Assembly (NCBI GenBank): GCA_015233155.1
Contig: JADFYG010000029.1
Span: 1-64,000, forward strand
From: Candidatus Rifleibacteriota bacterium
Lineage (GTDB): Bacteria > Muiribacteriota > Ozemobacteria > Ozemobacterales > Ozemobacteraceae
DNA length: 64,000 bases
Direction of reading: 5' to 3'
Shown piece after piece: positions 45,835-52,827 of the stretch. A program made the position numbers and the translations under genes. The notes beneath the pieces are model-generated. The model saw only the letters and a list, made by a program, of their open reading frames with translations. It did no database searches and was not told the DNA's origin. Positions within the stretch are counted from its first letter, which is position 1. Each line of letters starts with the position of its first letter.

Positions 45835-46611
45835 TTACACGCCGGATGACTTCTTCACACCGGTACTTGTCCGGCCGGGTTTGCGCTTTCCGAATGAGGA
45901 AGCAGCTACTCCGCGTGCCTTTGACTTCTTTATGGGCCGGCCTGACTGATCCGGCATCATTTGCTCGGATCGGCCCGCCGCGCCAGTCTTTGCTGCTTTA
46001 ACGGCTTTGCCGGCCTTCGTCGCTTTGGAGGCTTTTGCTGCCTTCACATATTTAGCGGGTTTTGATTTCCCGGTTTTCTCGACCGCCGCAGTCGTTTTTG
46101 ATACGACCGGCTTTTTATGCACGACTTTTGAAGGAGTGGATTCAGACTTACTAACGGTTTTTGTCTTCTTCACGATTGTGTCGTCGTCTTTTTTCTCTTC
46201 GGCGTCAGCGGTTGAAGAAGTCTCGCCCTTTGCGTCAGCGGCATGGCTTTCCCATGGGAGCCGGACACGCGCCGCGTCTGCCCAGAGGTCTTCCAGGGCG
46301 TAATATTTTCGCGGCTGCGGTTGAAAAAGATGTATCACGAATTCTTCGCCGTCTATCAGTACCCAGGTGGCTTCCTGGTATCCCTCTATGTGAACACCTT
46401 TCAAACCACGAATTTTAAGTACTTCGGCAATGGCATCAGCCATGGATCTGACATGCGGGGTGTTGTTCCCTGTTCCGATAATCAGATAATCCGTGTAGAC
46501 GACAAGAGGTCGAACATCGAGAACCAGAAGCTGCTCGACCTTACGGTCATCAAGCAGATGCAAAATCTTCTCGAGTTTTTCAGGCAGATGTGACGATGAT
46601 TTTTTTTTCAA
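45835..46611 (-). CDS. rsfS: Ribosomal silencing factor RsfS with long basic tail
   Basis: 258 residues, twice the usual ~110. The first ~120 are the RsfS/Iojap domain: YTDYLIIGTGNNTPHVRSMA, IEGYQEATWVLIDGEEFVIH, YYALEDLWADAARV. It binds uL14 and keeps subunits apart when nutrients are short. The remaining ~130 residues are an acidic spacer then Lys/Ala repeats (KAAKASKATKAGKAVKAAK), likely disordered and RNA-binding. Start is TTG 46611, overlapping the gamma-subunit stop (TTGA). Confidence 0.88.
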   Translation of the reverse strand: MKKKSSSHLPEKLEKILHLLDDRKVEQLLVLDVRPLVVYTDYLIIGTGNNTPHVRSMADAIAEVLKIRGLKGVHIEGYQEATWVLIDGEEFVIHLFQPQPRKYYALEDLWADAARVRLPWESHAADAKGETSSTADAEEKKDDDTIVKKTKTVSKSESTPSKVVHKKPVVSKTTAAVEKTGKSKPAKYVKAAKASKATKAGKAVKAAKTGAAGRSEQMMPDQSGRPIKKSKARGVAASSFGKRKPGRTSTGVKKSSGV

Positions 46612-47210
46612 TTTCCCATTCCCTTGAAGACCGAATAAACATAACGGCCAAACATGTATTTCTTTTCCTTCGCGTAGTTGAAGCCCTTTTCAAAGGCGGT
46701 CCGATTTATCTCGGACATCTCCTTTTTGTTGCTCGGAACCAGCGTCGGAAGCGCTTTAATTACCAGATCGAAGTCGAGAATCTTGCTGTATTTCACATAT
46801 GCGCCCGCCATGACCAGATTCGCCACGCGCGGATTGCCCAGATCATCGGCAATCTCACTCGCCGGAATCTCGACAAGCCGAACGTCATCGCGAAAATCCT
46901 GGCGCTCAATCAGAGAAGAATTGTACATCAACATTCCGCCCGCCTTGATGCGCGTCGCGAACTTGGCTACAGATGGTTTGTTCATGGCGATGACCGTATC
47001 CGGCACCGTCACGAGAGGCGAAGCAATGGGATTATCGGAAATGACGACGGTGCAATTGGCTGTTCCGCCTCGCATCTCCGGGCCGTAGGAGGGAATCCAG
47101 GACACGTGCTTCCCGGACATCATGCCGACCTGCGCCAGCACCTTCCCGAGAAATAAAATGCCCTGGCCGCCGAATCCCGCCAGGATAATGCGTTCAACAT
47201 TCGTGGACAT
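46608..47210 (-). CDS. 2-oxoacid:ferredoxin oxidoreductase, gamma subunit (copy 1)
   Basis: 200 residues. GFGGQGILFLGKVLAQ, SYGPEMRGGTANC and NPRVANLVMAGAY are the family marks. Partner of the alpha, beta and ferredoxin subunits upstream. The first gamma (47289) is a tandem paralogue about two-thirds identical. This copy has an extra C-terminal segment (YMFGRYVYSVFKGMGN). GGGGAGGA lies just before the ATG. Confidence 0.88.
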   Translation of the reverse strand: MSTNVERIILAGFGGQGILFLGKVLAQVGMMSGKHVSWIPSYGPEMRGGTANCTVVISDNPIASPLVTVPDTVIAMNKPSVAKFATRIKAGGMLMYNSSLIERQDFRDDVRLVEIPASEIADDLGNPRVANLVMAGAYVKYSKILDFDLVIKALPTLVPSNKKEMSEINRTAFEKGFNYAKEKKYMFGRYVYSVFKGMGN

Positions 47211-47288
47211 GTTCTTTCCTCCCCGGATGGTTTGCCATAACGACGCGTCGGACGATCAGCCACAAACGCGTATCTGATTCTATAGTGA

Positions 47289-47834
47289 TCAATGGACGCT
47301 ATCGAAACCTCTTTTCAGAGCATCAATATTGACCTGAGACATCTCCTTCTTCTTCGATGGTATGATCGAAGGCAATGTCTTCAGGACATCATCGAATTTC
47401 AGAATGCCGCTGTTCTTAAGATACGCCCCGACCATTACAAGATTTGCAACTCGCGGGCTACCGATTTCATCGGCTATTGCGCTTGCCGGGACTGCTGCAA
47501 CACGCACATCATCACGCTGCTTAACCTGGTCAATCAGCGACGAATTGTATAAAATCAGACCGCCCGGCTTCACCTTTCCCTGAAAACGATCGACAGACGG
47601 CCGATTCATTGCAATCAACGTGTCTGGTTCGGCCACGATCGGCGAAGCTATAGGATGATCAGACAATATGACCGTACAGTTGGCTGTCCCGCCACGCATT
47701 TCAGGACCATACGACGGAAGCCATGAAACATGATGCCCCATGATCATCCCAGCCTGCGCAAGCACTTTTCCTAAAAATAATATACCCTGACCGCCGAAGC
47801 CGGCCATGATTATTTCTTCTGTTCCTTGCTGCAT
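47289..47834 (-). CDS. 2-oxoacid:ferredoxin oxidoreductase, gamma subunit (copy 2)
   Basis: 181 residues, with GFGGQGILFLGKVLAQAG, SYGPEMRGGTANC and SPRVANLVMVGAY. Nearest to the beta gene of the two copies, separated from it by a family-2 palindrome. It could be the main gamma, or each copy could define a different complex by substrate or condition. Confidence 0.88.
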   Translation of the reverse strand: MQQGTEEIIMAGFGGQGILFLGKVLAQAGMIMGHHVSWLPSYGPEMRGGTANCTVILSDHPIASPIVAEPDTLIAMNRPSVDRFQGKVKPGGLILYNSSLIDQVKQRDDVRVAAVPASAIADEIGSPRVANLVMVGAYLKNSGILKFDDVLKTLPSIIPSKKKEMSQVNIDALKRGFDSVH

Positions 47835-47898
47835 GTATGTTTTCGCTTTCTACCTTGCTTTCAACCTGAATAATATTACATAGAATTACATTTTGCAT

Positions 47899-47923
47899 GG
47901 GCGGGTTTCAAACCCGCCCCTAC
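47899..47923. repeat. Palindromic repeat family 2, copy 3
   Basis: GGGCGGGTTT-C-AAACCCGCCC then CCTACC, inside the 2-oxoacid oxidoreductase operon between beta and gamma. Confidence 0.8.
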
Positions 47924-47945
47924 CGGCCAAACCTCATACTCAAGA

Positions 47946-48701
47946 TCAATCGGCTTTCTCAATGCCGGTTTTGTCCTTGAAAGTTCCAAGTGGGAACACG
48001 GGAAGCATATGTTCAGCAAGCCATTTGTGTGAGTCGATCGGCGTCTTGCCCCAGTTTGTGGGACAAATCGAAACGACTTCAACAAATGAAAAACCCTTTC
48101 CGTCTTTCTGACACTGAAACGCGTTCTTGATCACGCGTTTAGCCTTCATAAGATTGGCGGGCGTATTGACAGCAACTCGCGCTATATATACCGGGCTTTC
48201 AAGCGTGGCAAGCATCTCGGAAATCTTTATCGGATATCCCATAGTCGCCGCATCGCGCCCATACGGCGAAGTCGCGGTCTTCATGCCGATGAGGGAGGTC
48301 GGAGCCATTTGACCGCCGGTCATCCCATAGATCGCATTGTTAACGAAGATCACAGTGATTTTCTCGCCGCGGTTGGCGGCGTGAATGATCTCACCAGTAC
48401 CAATGGCCGCAAGATCGCCATCTCCCTGGTAGGTAAATACGATCGAATCAGGCCGCGCCCGTTTGATCCCCGTGGCAACAGCCGGTGCTCGACCGTGAGC
48501 AGCGGAATTGAAGTCGAGATCAAAATAGTCATATGCAAAGACTGAACATCCAACCGGGGCCACGCCAATAGTACGTGACGCCAATTCCAGTTCATCGATC
48601 GATTCCGCCACAAGCCGATGGATTACTCCGTGATCACATCCCGGGCAATAATGATAGGGGGTGTTTGACATGCACTTGGGTCTTGAAAAGACTTTATTCA
48701 T
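47946..48701 (-). CDS. 2-oxoacid:ferredoxin oxidoreductase, beta (TPP) subunit
   Basis: 251 residues. CPGCDHGVIHRL is the N-terminal cluster/TPP motif; YQGDGDLAAIGTGEIIHAA ... VFVNN is the TPP-binding GDG-x(n)-NN block. Works with alpha to decarboxylate a 2-oxoacid and pass electrons to ferredoxin. The sequence resembles the Vor/Kor type. Exact substrate is not decided. Confidence 0.92.
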   Translation of the reverse strand: MNKVFSRPKCMSNTPYHYCPGCDHGVIHRLVAESIDELELASRTIGVAPVGCSVFAYDYFDLDFNSAAHGRAPAVATGIKRARPDSIVFTYQGDGDLAAIGTGEIIHAANRGEKITVIFVNNAIYGMTGGQMAPTSLIGMKTATSPYGRDAATMGYPIKISEMLATLESPVYIARVAVNTPANLMKAKRVIKNAFQCQKDGKGFSFVEVVSICPTNWGKTPIDSHKWLAEHMLPVFPLGTFKDKTGIEKAD

Positions 48702-48727
48702 GATGATTCTCCGATTCCTTCACACTG

Positions 48728-49810
48728 TCAGTCGATACGTACGATTTTGTCAATCTCGTTCAGGATTTCGAACGATGACGGAATGTTGCCGCCAGTGCGA
48801 CCGTAGAAATAAACCGGTATGCGCCCCTCAACGGCAAGCTTCACATCATCGACCATCTGTCCCGTCGACATTTCGACGACCATCATGGACTTCGTCTTCT
48901 TCGAAAGTTCACTTATAATCCTCGTCGGGAAAGGCCACAGAGAGATTGGTCGAATCAAACCGGCCTTGATTCCACGTTTGCGACATTTCTCCACGACCGT
49001 CTTGAGAATGCGGGCAATGATGCCGTAGCCGACTAATATTATGTCTGCATCATCGGTCTGATGCAGCTCACACGAATAATCTTTCCAGGAGCCATGGTCG
49101 AACTCATCGGTAACGAACTGGTATTTCTGGTAGAGATGCCAGTTGTGCTCTTCAAGCTGATCAGCGTCAAGGAAAATGGTGGTGACGAGGTTCCGCTTCT
49201 TGCGGCTTCCCTTGCCGGTTAGTGTCCCTTCCTTGGTATCAGGATCAAAAACTACCGGGTCGGGCAGTACAACCGGTTCCATCATCTGGCCAAGGACACC
49301 GTCGCTGAGTATTAAAACCGGCGACTTAAACCGGTCGGCGGCATCAAAAGCCTTTATGGTCAGATCAGCCATTTCCTGGACGGAATTCGGGGCAAAAACC
49401 AGCGTGCGATAATCGCCATGGCCGCCGCCGCGAGTGGCCTGATAATAGTCGGCCTGCGCCGGAGCAATATTTCCAAGACCGGGACCACCACGTGTCACAT
49501 TCACGAGAACGCAGGGTAGTTCAGCGGCGGCAAGATACGATATCCCCTCTTGCTTCAGGCTTACACCAGGACTTGAACTGCTGGTCATGACGCGCGCTCC
49601 CGTGCTGGCAGCGCCATAAACCATGTTTATCGCCCCGATTTCACTTTCGGCCTGCAAAAATACCCCTTCCACTTCCGGGAGGCGCTTAGCCAGATAGGCC
49701 GGCAACTCACTCTGCGGAGTAATGGGATATCCGAAATAATGACGACAGCCGGCCAGTATGGCGGCCTCACCAATCGCCTCATTGCCCTTCATCAAAATCT
49801 TATCAGCCAT
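48728..49810 (-). CDS. 2-oxoacid:ferredoxin oxidoreductase, alpha subunit (VorB-like)
   Basis: 360 residues. KILMKGNEAIGEAAILAGCR, FGYPITPQSELPAYLAKR, TSSSSPGVSLKQEGISYLA and RGGPGLGNIAPAQADY are the alpha-subunit blocks. The overall pattern matches proteins annotated as VorB (2-oxoisovalerate:ferredoxin oxidoreductase). GAGGAGAA lies before ATG 49810. The complex probably supplies acyl-CoA and reduced ferredoxin from branched-chain 2-oxoacids; 2-oxoglutarate is the alternative. Confidence 0.92.
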   Translation of the reverse strand: MADKILMKGNEAIGEAAILAGCRHYFGYPITPQSELPAYLAKRLPEVEGVFLQAESEIGAINMVYGAASTGARVMTSSSSPGVSLKQEGISYLAAAELPCVLVNVTRGGPGLGNIAPAQADYYQATRGGGHGDYRTLVFAPNSVQEMADLTIKAFDAADRFKSPVLILSDGVLGQMMEPVVLPDPVVFDPDTKEGTLTGKGSRKKRNLVTTIFLDADQLEEHNWHLYQKYQFVTDEFDHGSWKDYSCELHQTDDADIILVGYGIIARILKTVVEKCRKRGIKAGLIRPISLWPFPTRIISELSKKTKSMMVVEMSTGQMVDDVKLAVEGRIPVYFYGRTGGNIPSSFEILNEIDKIVRID

Positions 49811-49837
49811 AATTTGCTTCTCCTCGCGTTCCGCCGC

Positions 49838-50044
49838 TCATGGTTTATATACTTCGATGGCGATATCGGGACAGGAGCGCGCACATACAGCACAACTGGT
49901 GCACTTTTCCTCGTTCACCATCCGGGCCGGGTGGAACCCTTTGCTGCTGAGGTGATCGGCCACACCCAGCACTTTCATGGGACAACGCACTATGCAGATA
50001 CCGCATCCCTTGCACAACTCTTCGCTGATGACCCATTTGGCCAT
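49838..50044 (-). CDS. 2-oxoacid oxidoreductase delta subunit (2[4Fe-4S] ferredoxin)
   Basis: 68 residues. Two CxxCxxCxxxC clusters: CKGCGICIVRCP and CTSCAVCARSCP. ATG 50044 follows AGGAGG after 10 bases; GTG 50053 lies on the SD itself. First of the oxidoreductase subunit genes. Confidence 0.92.
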   Translation of the reverse strand: MAKWVISEELCKGCGICIVRCPMKVLGVADHLSSKGFHPARMVNEEKCTSCAVCARSCPDIAIEVYKP

Positions 50045-50049
50045 AACTT

Positions 50050-50760
50050 TCACTCCTCCTGTTCCAGACCAAATCGCCAGGGCGTTCGCCAGAAGCGTCT
50101 GATCGCCTGCATTTCGATGGAAATCGGCCCGTCAAGGGCCGAAATCAACTCGGGCGTAGCCATGGCAAACGCAACCGGTACGGAAACCCGAACGGCAAAT
50201 TCCTGAATCATTTCCAGGCCACGCTGAAATAGCTCCGGCGTTGTTTCACCCACAAGATGCGGATTTGCAACCAAGTGGGTCACGGACAACGCGGAATAAT
50301 CCTGCAAAAAAAAGAAATTCTTTTCGATCCCGGCGAGACTCGTATAGCCCGGACGAAACGGATTAATAACAAATAACACGCGCATAGGCCGGTTTTCGGC
50401 GGCTTCGCGCAGCCTTCCCAACACGCGAAGACCGACTTCCCCGCCCCCGACATCGCAAGTTACCCATTCATTACGATTAGCCAAAGCGCCCCAAACTTCA
50501 GGAGGCAATGAAGGCAAATCACCGGCGCGTGCCCGCTCACACGGCATGACAACGTTCACTCCCAATCGCCCGACTTCATCGGCGACTTTGCGAACCCGGA
50601 AAAAAGGGTTGACTATATCAAGGTCAAGAAGCCGCGAAACACCTGCGCCATGCGTCTCCGCAATCGAAACGGCGAGATTCAGCGCAAGCTCCGTTTTTCC
50701 GGCGCCCAACCCTCCGATGAGGAAAGTCAGTGTCGGTTCGTCTGTAATAATGCCTGTCAT
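50050..50760 (-). CDS. P-loop ATPase of unknown role in the 2-oxoacid oxidoreductase operon
   Basis: About 236 residues. The P-loop reads FLIGGLGAGKTELALNLAV; a switch-like segment LLDLDIVNPFFRVRKVAD and VTCDVGGGEVGLRVL follow, in the manner of MinD/CobQ-type nucleotide-binding folds. ATG 50760 starts 10 bases after the isochorismatase stop; an earlier ATG at 50823 would overlap that gene. The stop overlaps the ferredoxin's SD region. It may help assemble the oxidoreductase or its clusters. That role is only inferred. Confidence 0.7.
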   Translation of the reverse strand: MTGIITDEPTLTFLIGGLGAGKTELALNLAVSIAETHGAGVSRLLDLDIVNPFFRVRKVADEVGRLGVNVVMPCERARAGDLPSLPPEVWGALANRNEWVTCDVGGGEVGLRVLGRLREAAENRPMRVLFVINPFRPGYTSLAGIEKNFFFLQDYSALSVTHLVANPHLVGETTPELFQRGLEMIQEFAVRVSVPVAFAMATPELISALDGPISIEMQAIRRFWRTPWRFGLEQEE

Positions 50761-50770
50761 TGGCCAGTAA

Positions 50771-51337
50771 TCAGTGTCCGACGGCGTCAACAAGCTCCTG
50801 GAATTTGTCAAACTGAGGAGCATCGACGCGCTCCATCATTTCGTGCATGACCATTTCCATGGTTGTCACAACAGCCCCGGCCCGACGCATCTTTTCGAGA
50901 GCCACGCGCCAGTCGACCTTGCGGCGCGAACTGGTGGCATCAAGTACAACGTGTACGCGATATCCCCGTGTAAGTGCGTCCAGGACGGTCTGACAGATGG
51001 AAATATGGGTCTCCATTCCGGCGACGACTAGAGTATTCGAGTTCATTGCCTCCAGGCGCAGGGTGAGATCCTCGTTGCCGAAGCAACTGTAACGACTGCG
51101 CTTGATCGGCTCAAGACGAGGAACAAGTTTCTTGATTTCTTCGATCGTTCCACCATAGGTCTGTGGGGCAAGCTCTGTAATCAGAACTGGAAGCCCGACC
51201 ATCCCGGCGAAGGAAACCAGCGTTTTGATGTTGTTAATCATCGGCTCTTTCGCGTAAATGGGCTTGATACACTTCTTCTGCACGTCGCTGATCAGCAGGA
51301 CGGCACCTTCGCGGGTCAAAATATCGGGATGTCGCAT
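50771..51337 (-). CDS. Isochorismatase family hydrolase
   Basis: 188 residues. Asp of the triad in VLLISDVQKKC, Lys in PIKRSRYSCFGNE, and the nucleophile Cys in GMETHISICQTVLDALTRGY. Resembles YcaC-like hydrolases. Substrate unknown. AGGAGA stands before ATG 51337. First gene of the long minus-strand run to mtaB. Confidence 0.85.
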   Translation of the reverse strand: MRHPDILTREGAVLLISDVQKKCIKPIYAKEPMINNIKTLVSFAGMVGLPVLITELAPQTYGGTIEEIKKLVPRLEPIKRSRYSCFGNEDLTLRLEAMNSNTLVVAGMETHISICQTVLDALTRGYRVHVVLDATSSRRKVDWRVALEKMRRAGAVVTTMEMVMHEMMERVDAPQFDKFQELVDAVGH

Positions 51338-51374
51338 GGTTGGCTTTCTCCTGGCCGGATTTAAAATGAATGCG

Positions 51375-52121
51375 TCAGATAGTCAGACGGTAATTTTTAC
51401 CAAAATTGTTGTCCCAGAGTGATTCGAAGCCATCGGCAACATGTCGAAGCAGCTGGAAACAGTAGTTTATCTCTGAGCCACGCGGGGCCCAGATAATACC
51501 ACGATAACGACGGGGAGACAAAAGGCGGTTCATGACCAGCAGTCGACCATTCTGAAACAGCTTGTCTTCACGACGATATGGAAGATTTGATACGGAAAAT
51601 TCGCCGCCCCACTCGATGCCTTCGCACTCCAGATCAGTGTCTTGGGGATAGGACCATGGGCCGATACTCCAGTGGAGGCGAACAAATAGAAAATCGCCCG
51701 CATGGTCGATGAATTCAAAAACCTGCGGAACAACGAGCTGCGAGAAGGTGTGGCTGACTCGCTCCTTGCCATTGGTGTAAAACACATGGAAGAAATAATG
51801 GAATAAATATCTCTCGCTGGTTTCAAGGTGAGTGGGGAGTCTCACTATCCAGGTGCGGCGGAGAGGAGAGGTTCCCCATTCCGGCATCATCACACAAACT
51901 TCTGTATTGCTCCAATCAGCAGAGTGGCCGATATGCCCAAGGCTGATGTTGATGGTGACTTTCTCAATGTCGTCCTCTTGATCTATCCACTCTTTCCTGA
52001 TGTAGGTAAACCCTTCAAACGGCCGTGTCATCGGCAATTCGAAGGCAACACCATCTTTGGCGTCAGTAGAAAAGGACGCTGAAACGGCAGAAGAAGCGAC
52101 AGCAGGCTGATGGCTGGTCAT
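51375..52121 (-). CDS. CBM21/53-like carbohydrate-binding protein
   Basis: 248 residues, no signal peptide. Two beta-sandwich-like halves. The C-terminal end FESLWDNNFGKNYRLTI is the characteristic closing strand of starch-binding CBM21/CBM53 modules, and the aromatic cluster YLFHYFFHVFYTNGKER is similar. An N-terminal Ser/Ala stretch is probably disordered. No catalytic domain. May bring another protein to glycogen or alpha-glucan. Family assignment is from motif memory only. Confidence 0.55.
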   Translation of the reverse strand: MTSHQPAVASSAVSASFSTDAKDGVAFELPMTRPFEGFTYIRKEWIDQEDDIEKVTINISLGHIGHSADWSNTEVCVMMPEWGTSPLRRTWIVRLPTHLETSERYLFHYFFHVFYTNGKERVSHTFSQLVVPQVFEFIDHAGDFLFVRLHWSIGPWSYPQDTDLECEGIEWGGEFSVSNLPYRREDKLFQNGRLLVMNRLLSPRRYRGIIWAPRGSEINYCFQLLRHVADGFESLWDNNFGKNYRLTI

Positions 52122-52185
52122 GGCAAGGCAAGTATATCATGTTTTACGCAAAGGCAAAAGAGATGACTTTTTGTATCCCAGGGTT

Positions 52186-52289
52186 ATTTCATTCTCGACA
52201 GGTAGGGCAGCGACCGCCTGGCGCGTCGCGTCTTTTGCCACGAGCTTTCTCGTCGGGCCCGGCGGGTCCGCCCTACCATTCGTTGAAAT
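52186..52289. repeat. Palindromic repeat family 1, copy D (different outer ends)
   Basis: Core hairpin GGTAGGGCAGCGACCGCC ... GGCGGGTCCGCCCTACC (52201-52277), flanked by ATTTCA (52186-52191) and TGAAAT (52284-52289) instead of the CAGGGCAAACGCA ends. It is the main content of the 52122-52425 intergenic stretch. Confidence 0.7.
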
Positions 52290-52425
52290 CAGTCTATTCA
52301 AGCCATTCTACGGTGGAGGATTAAATGACCCTCCCGGGTGCATGCAGGATATTTGCAAAGCAACTCTCGTTCAGGTAACATTTAGGCGATATGTCAGTAA
52401 TATGAAGTCAAAGAGGAGAAACAAA

Positions 52426-52827
52426 ATGTGGCGAGTGCTTGTCGTCGATGATGAGGAAACAAACTGCAAACTGATAACGGAAATTCTAAACGAGCGCGCC
52501 CTGTGCCATGTCGCTCTTTCAGGCCGGGAAGCCGCCGATGCCTTCCAGAAAGCCTTTCTGAATAATACCCCTTATGACATCATTCTTCTTGACAATGCGA
52601 TGCCGGTCATGAGCGGTCTGGAGGTTCTGCAGGAGATTCGCCGTTTCGAAGCAGTGCATGATATCCCGCTCGGAGAGGGCATCCCCATAATAATGGTCAC
52701 CGCTTTCAAGAAAGATTTCATGAAAGCATTCAAAAGCGGATGCGATGACTATATTCTCAAACCCATTGATGCCGACAAGCTTATCAGCAAAATAGAACAC
52801 AAGGTCAAGTCTGCTTTTCAAGCTTGA
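52426..52827 (+). CDS. Single-domain response regulator
   Basis: 133 residues, receiver only. VVDDEETN acidic pocket, phospho-Asp in IILLDNAMPV, Thr in VTAF, and Lys in YILKPIDADK. AGGAGAAAC precedes ATG 52426. It ends tail-to-tail with the hybrid kinase gene, overlapping it by 23 bases. Likely a diffusible phospho-relay partner. Confidence 0.9.
   Translation: MWRVLVVDDEETNCKLITEILNERALCHVALSGREAADAFQKAFLNNTPYDIILLDNAMPVMSGLEVLQEIRRFEAVHDIPLGEGIPIIMVTAFKKDFMKAFKSGCDDYILKPIDADKLISKIEHKVKSAFQA

Noticed and set aside
46007..46303. Plus-strand ORF of 98 residues
   Set aside because: Antisense to the basic tail of rsfS, no start signal.
37735..47923. Repeated palindromes considered as a CRISPR array
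   Set aside because: Copies are thousands of bases apart, single at each place, with no spacers or cas genes.
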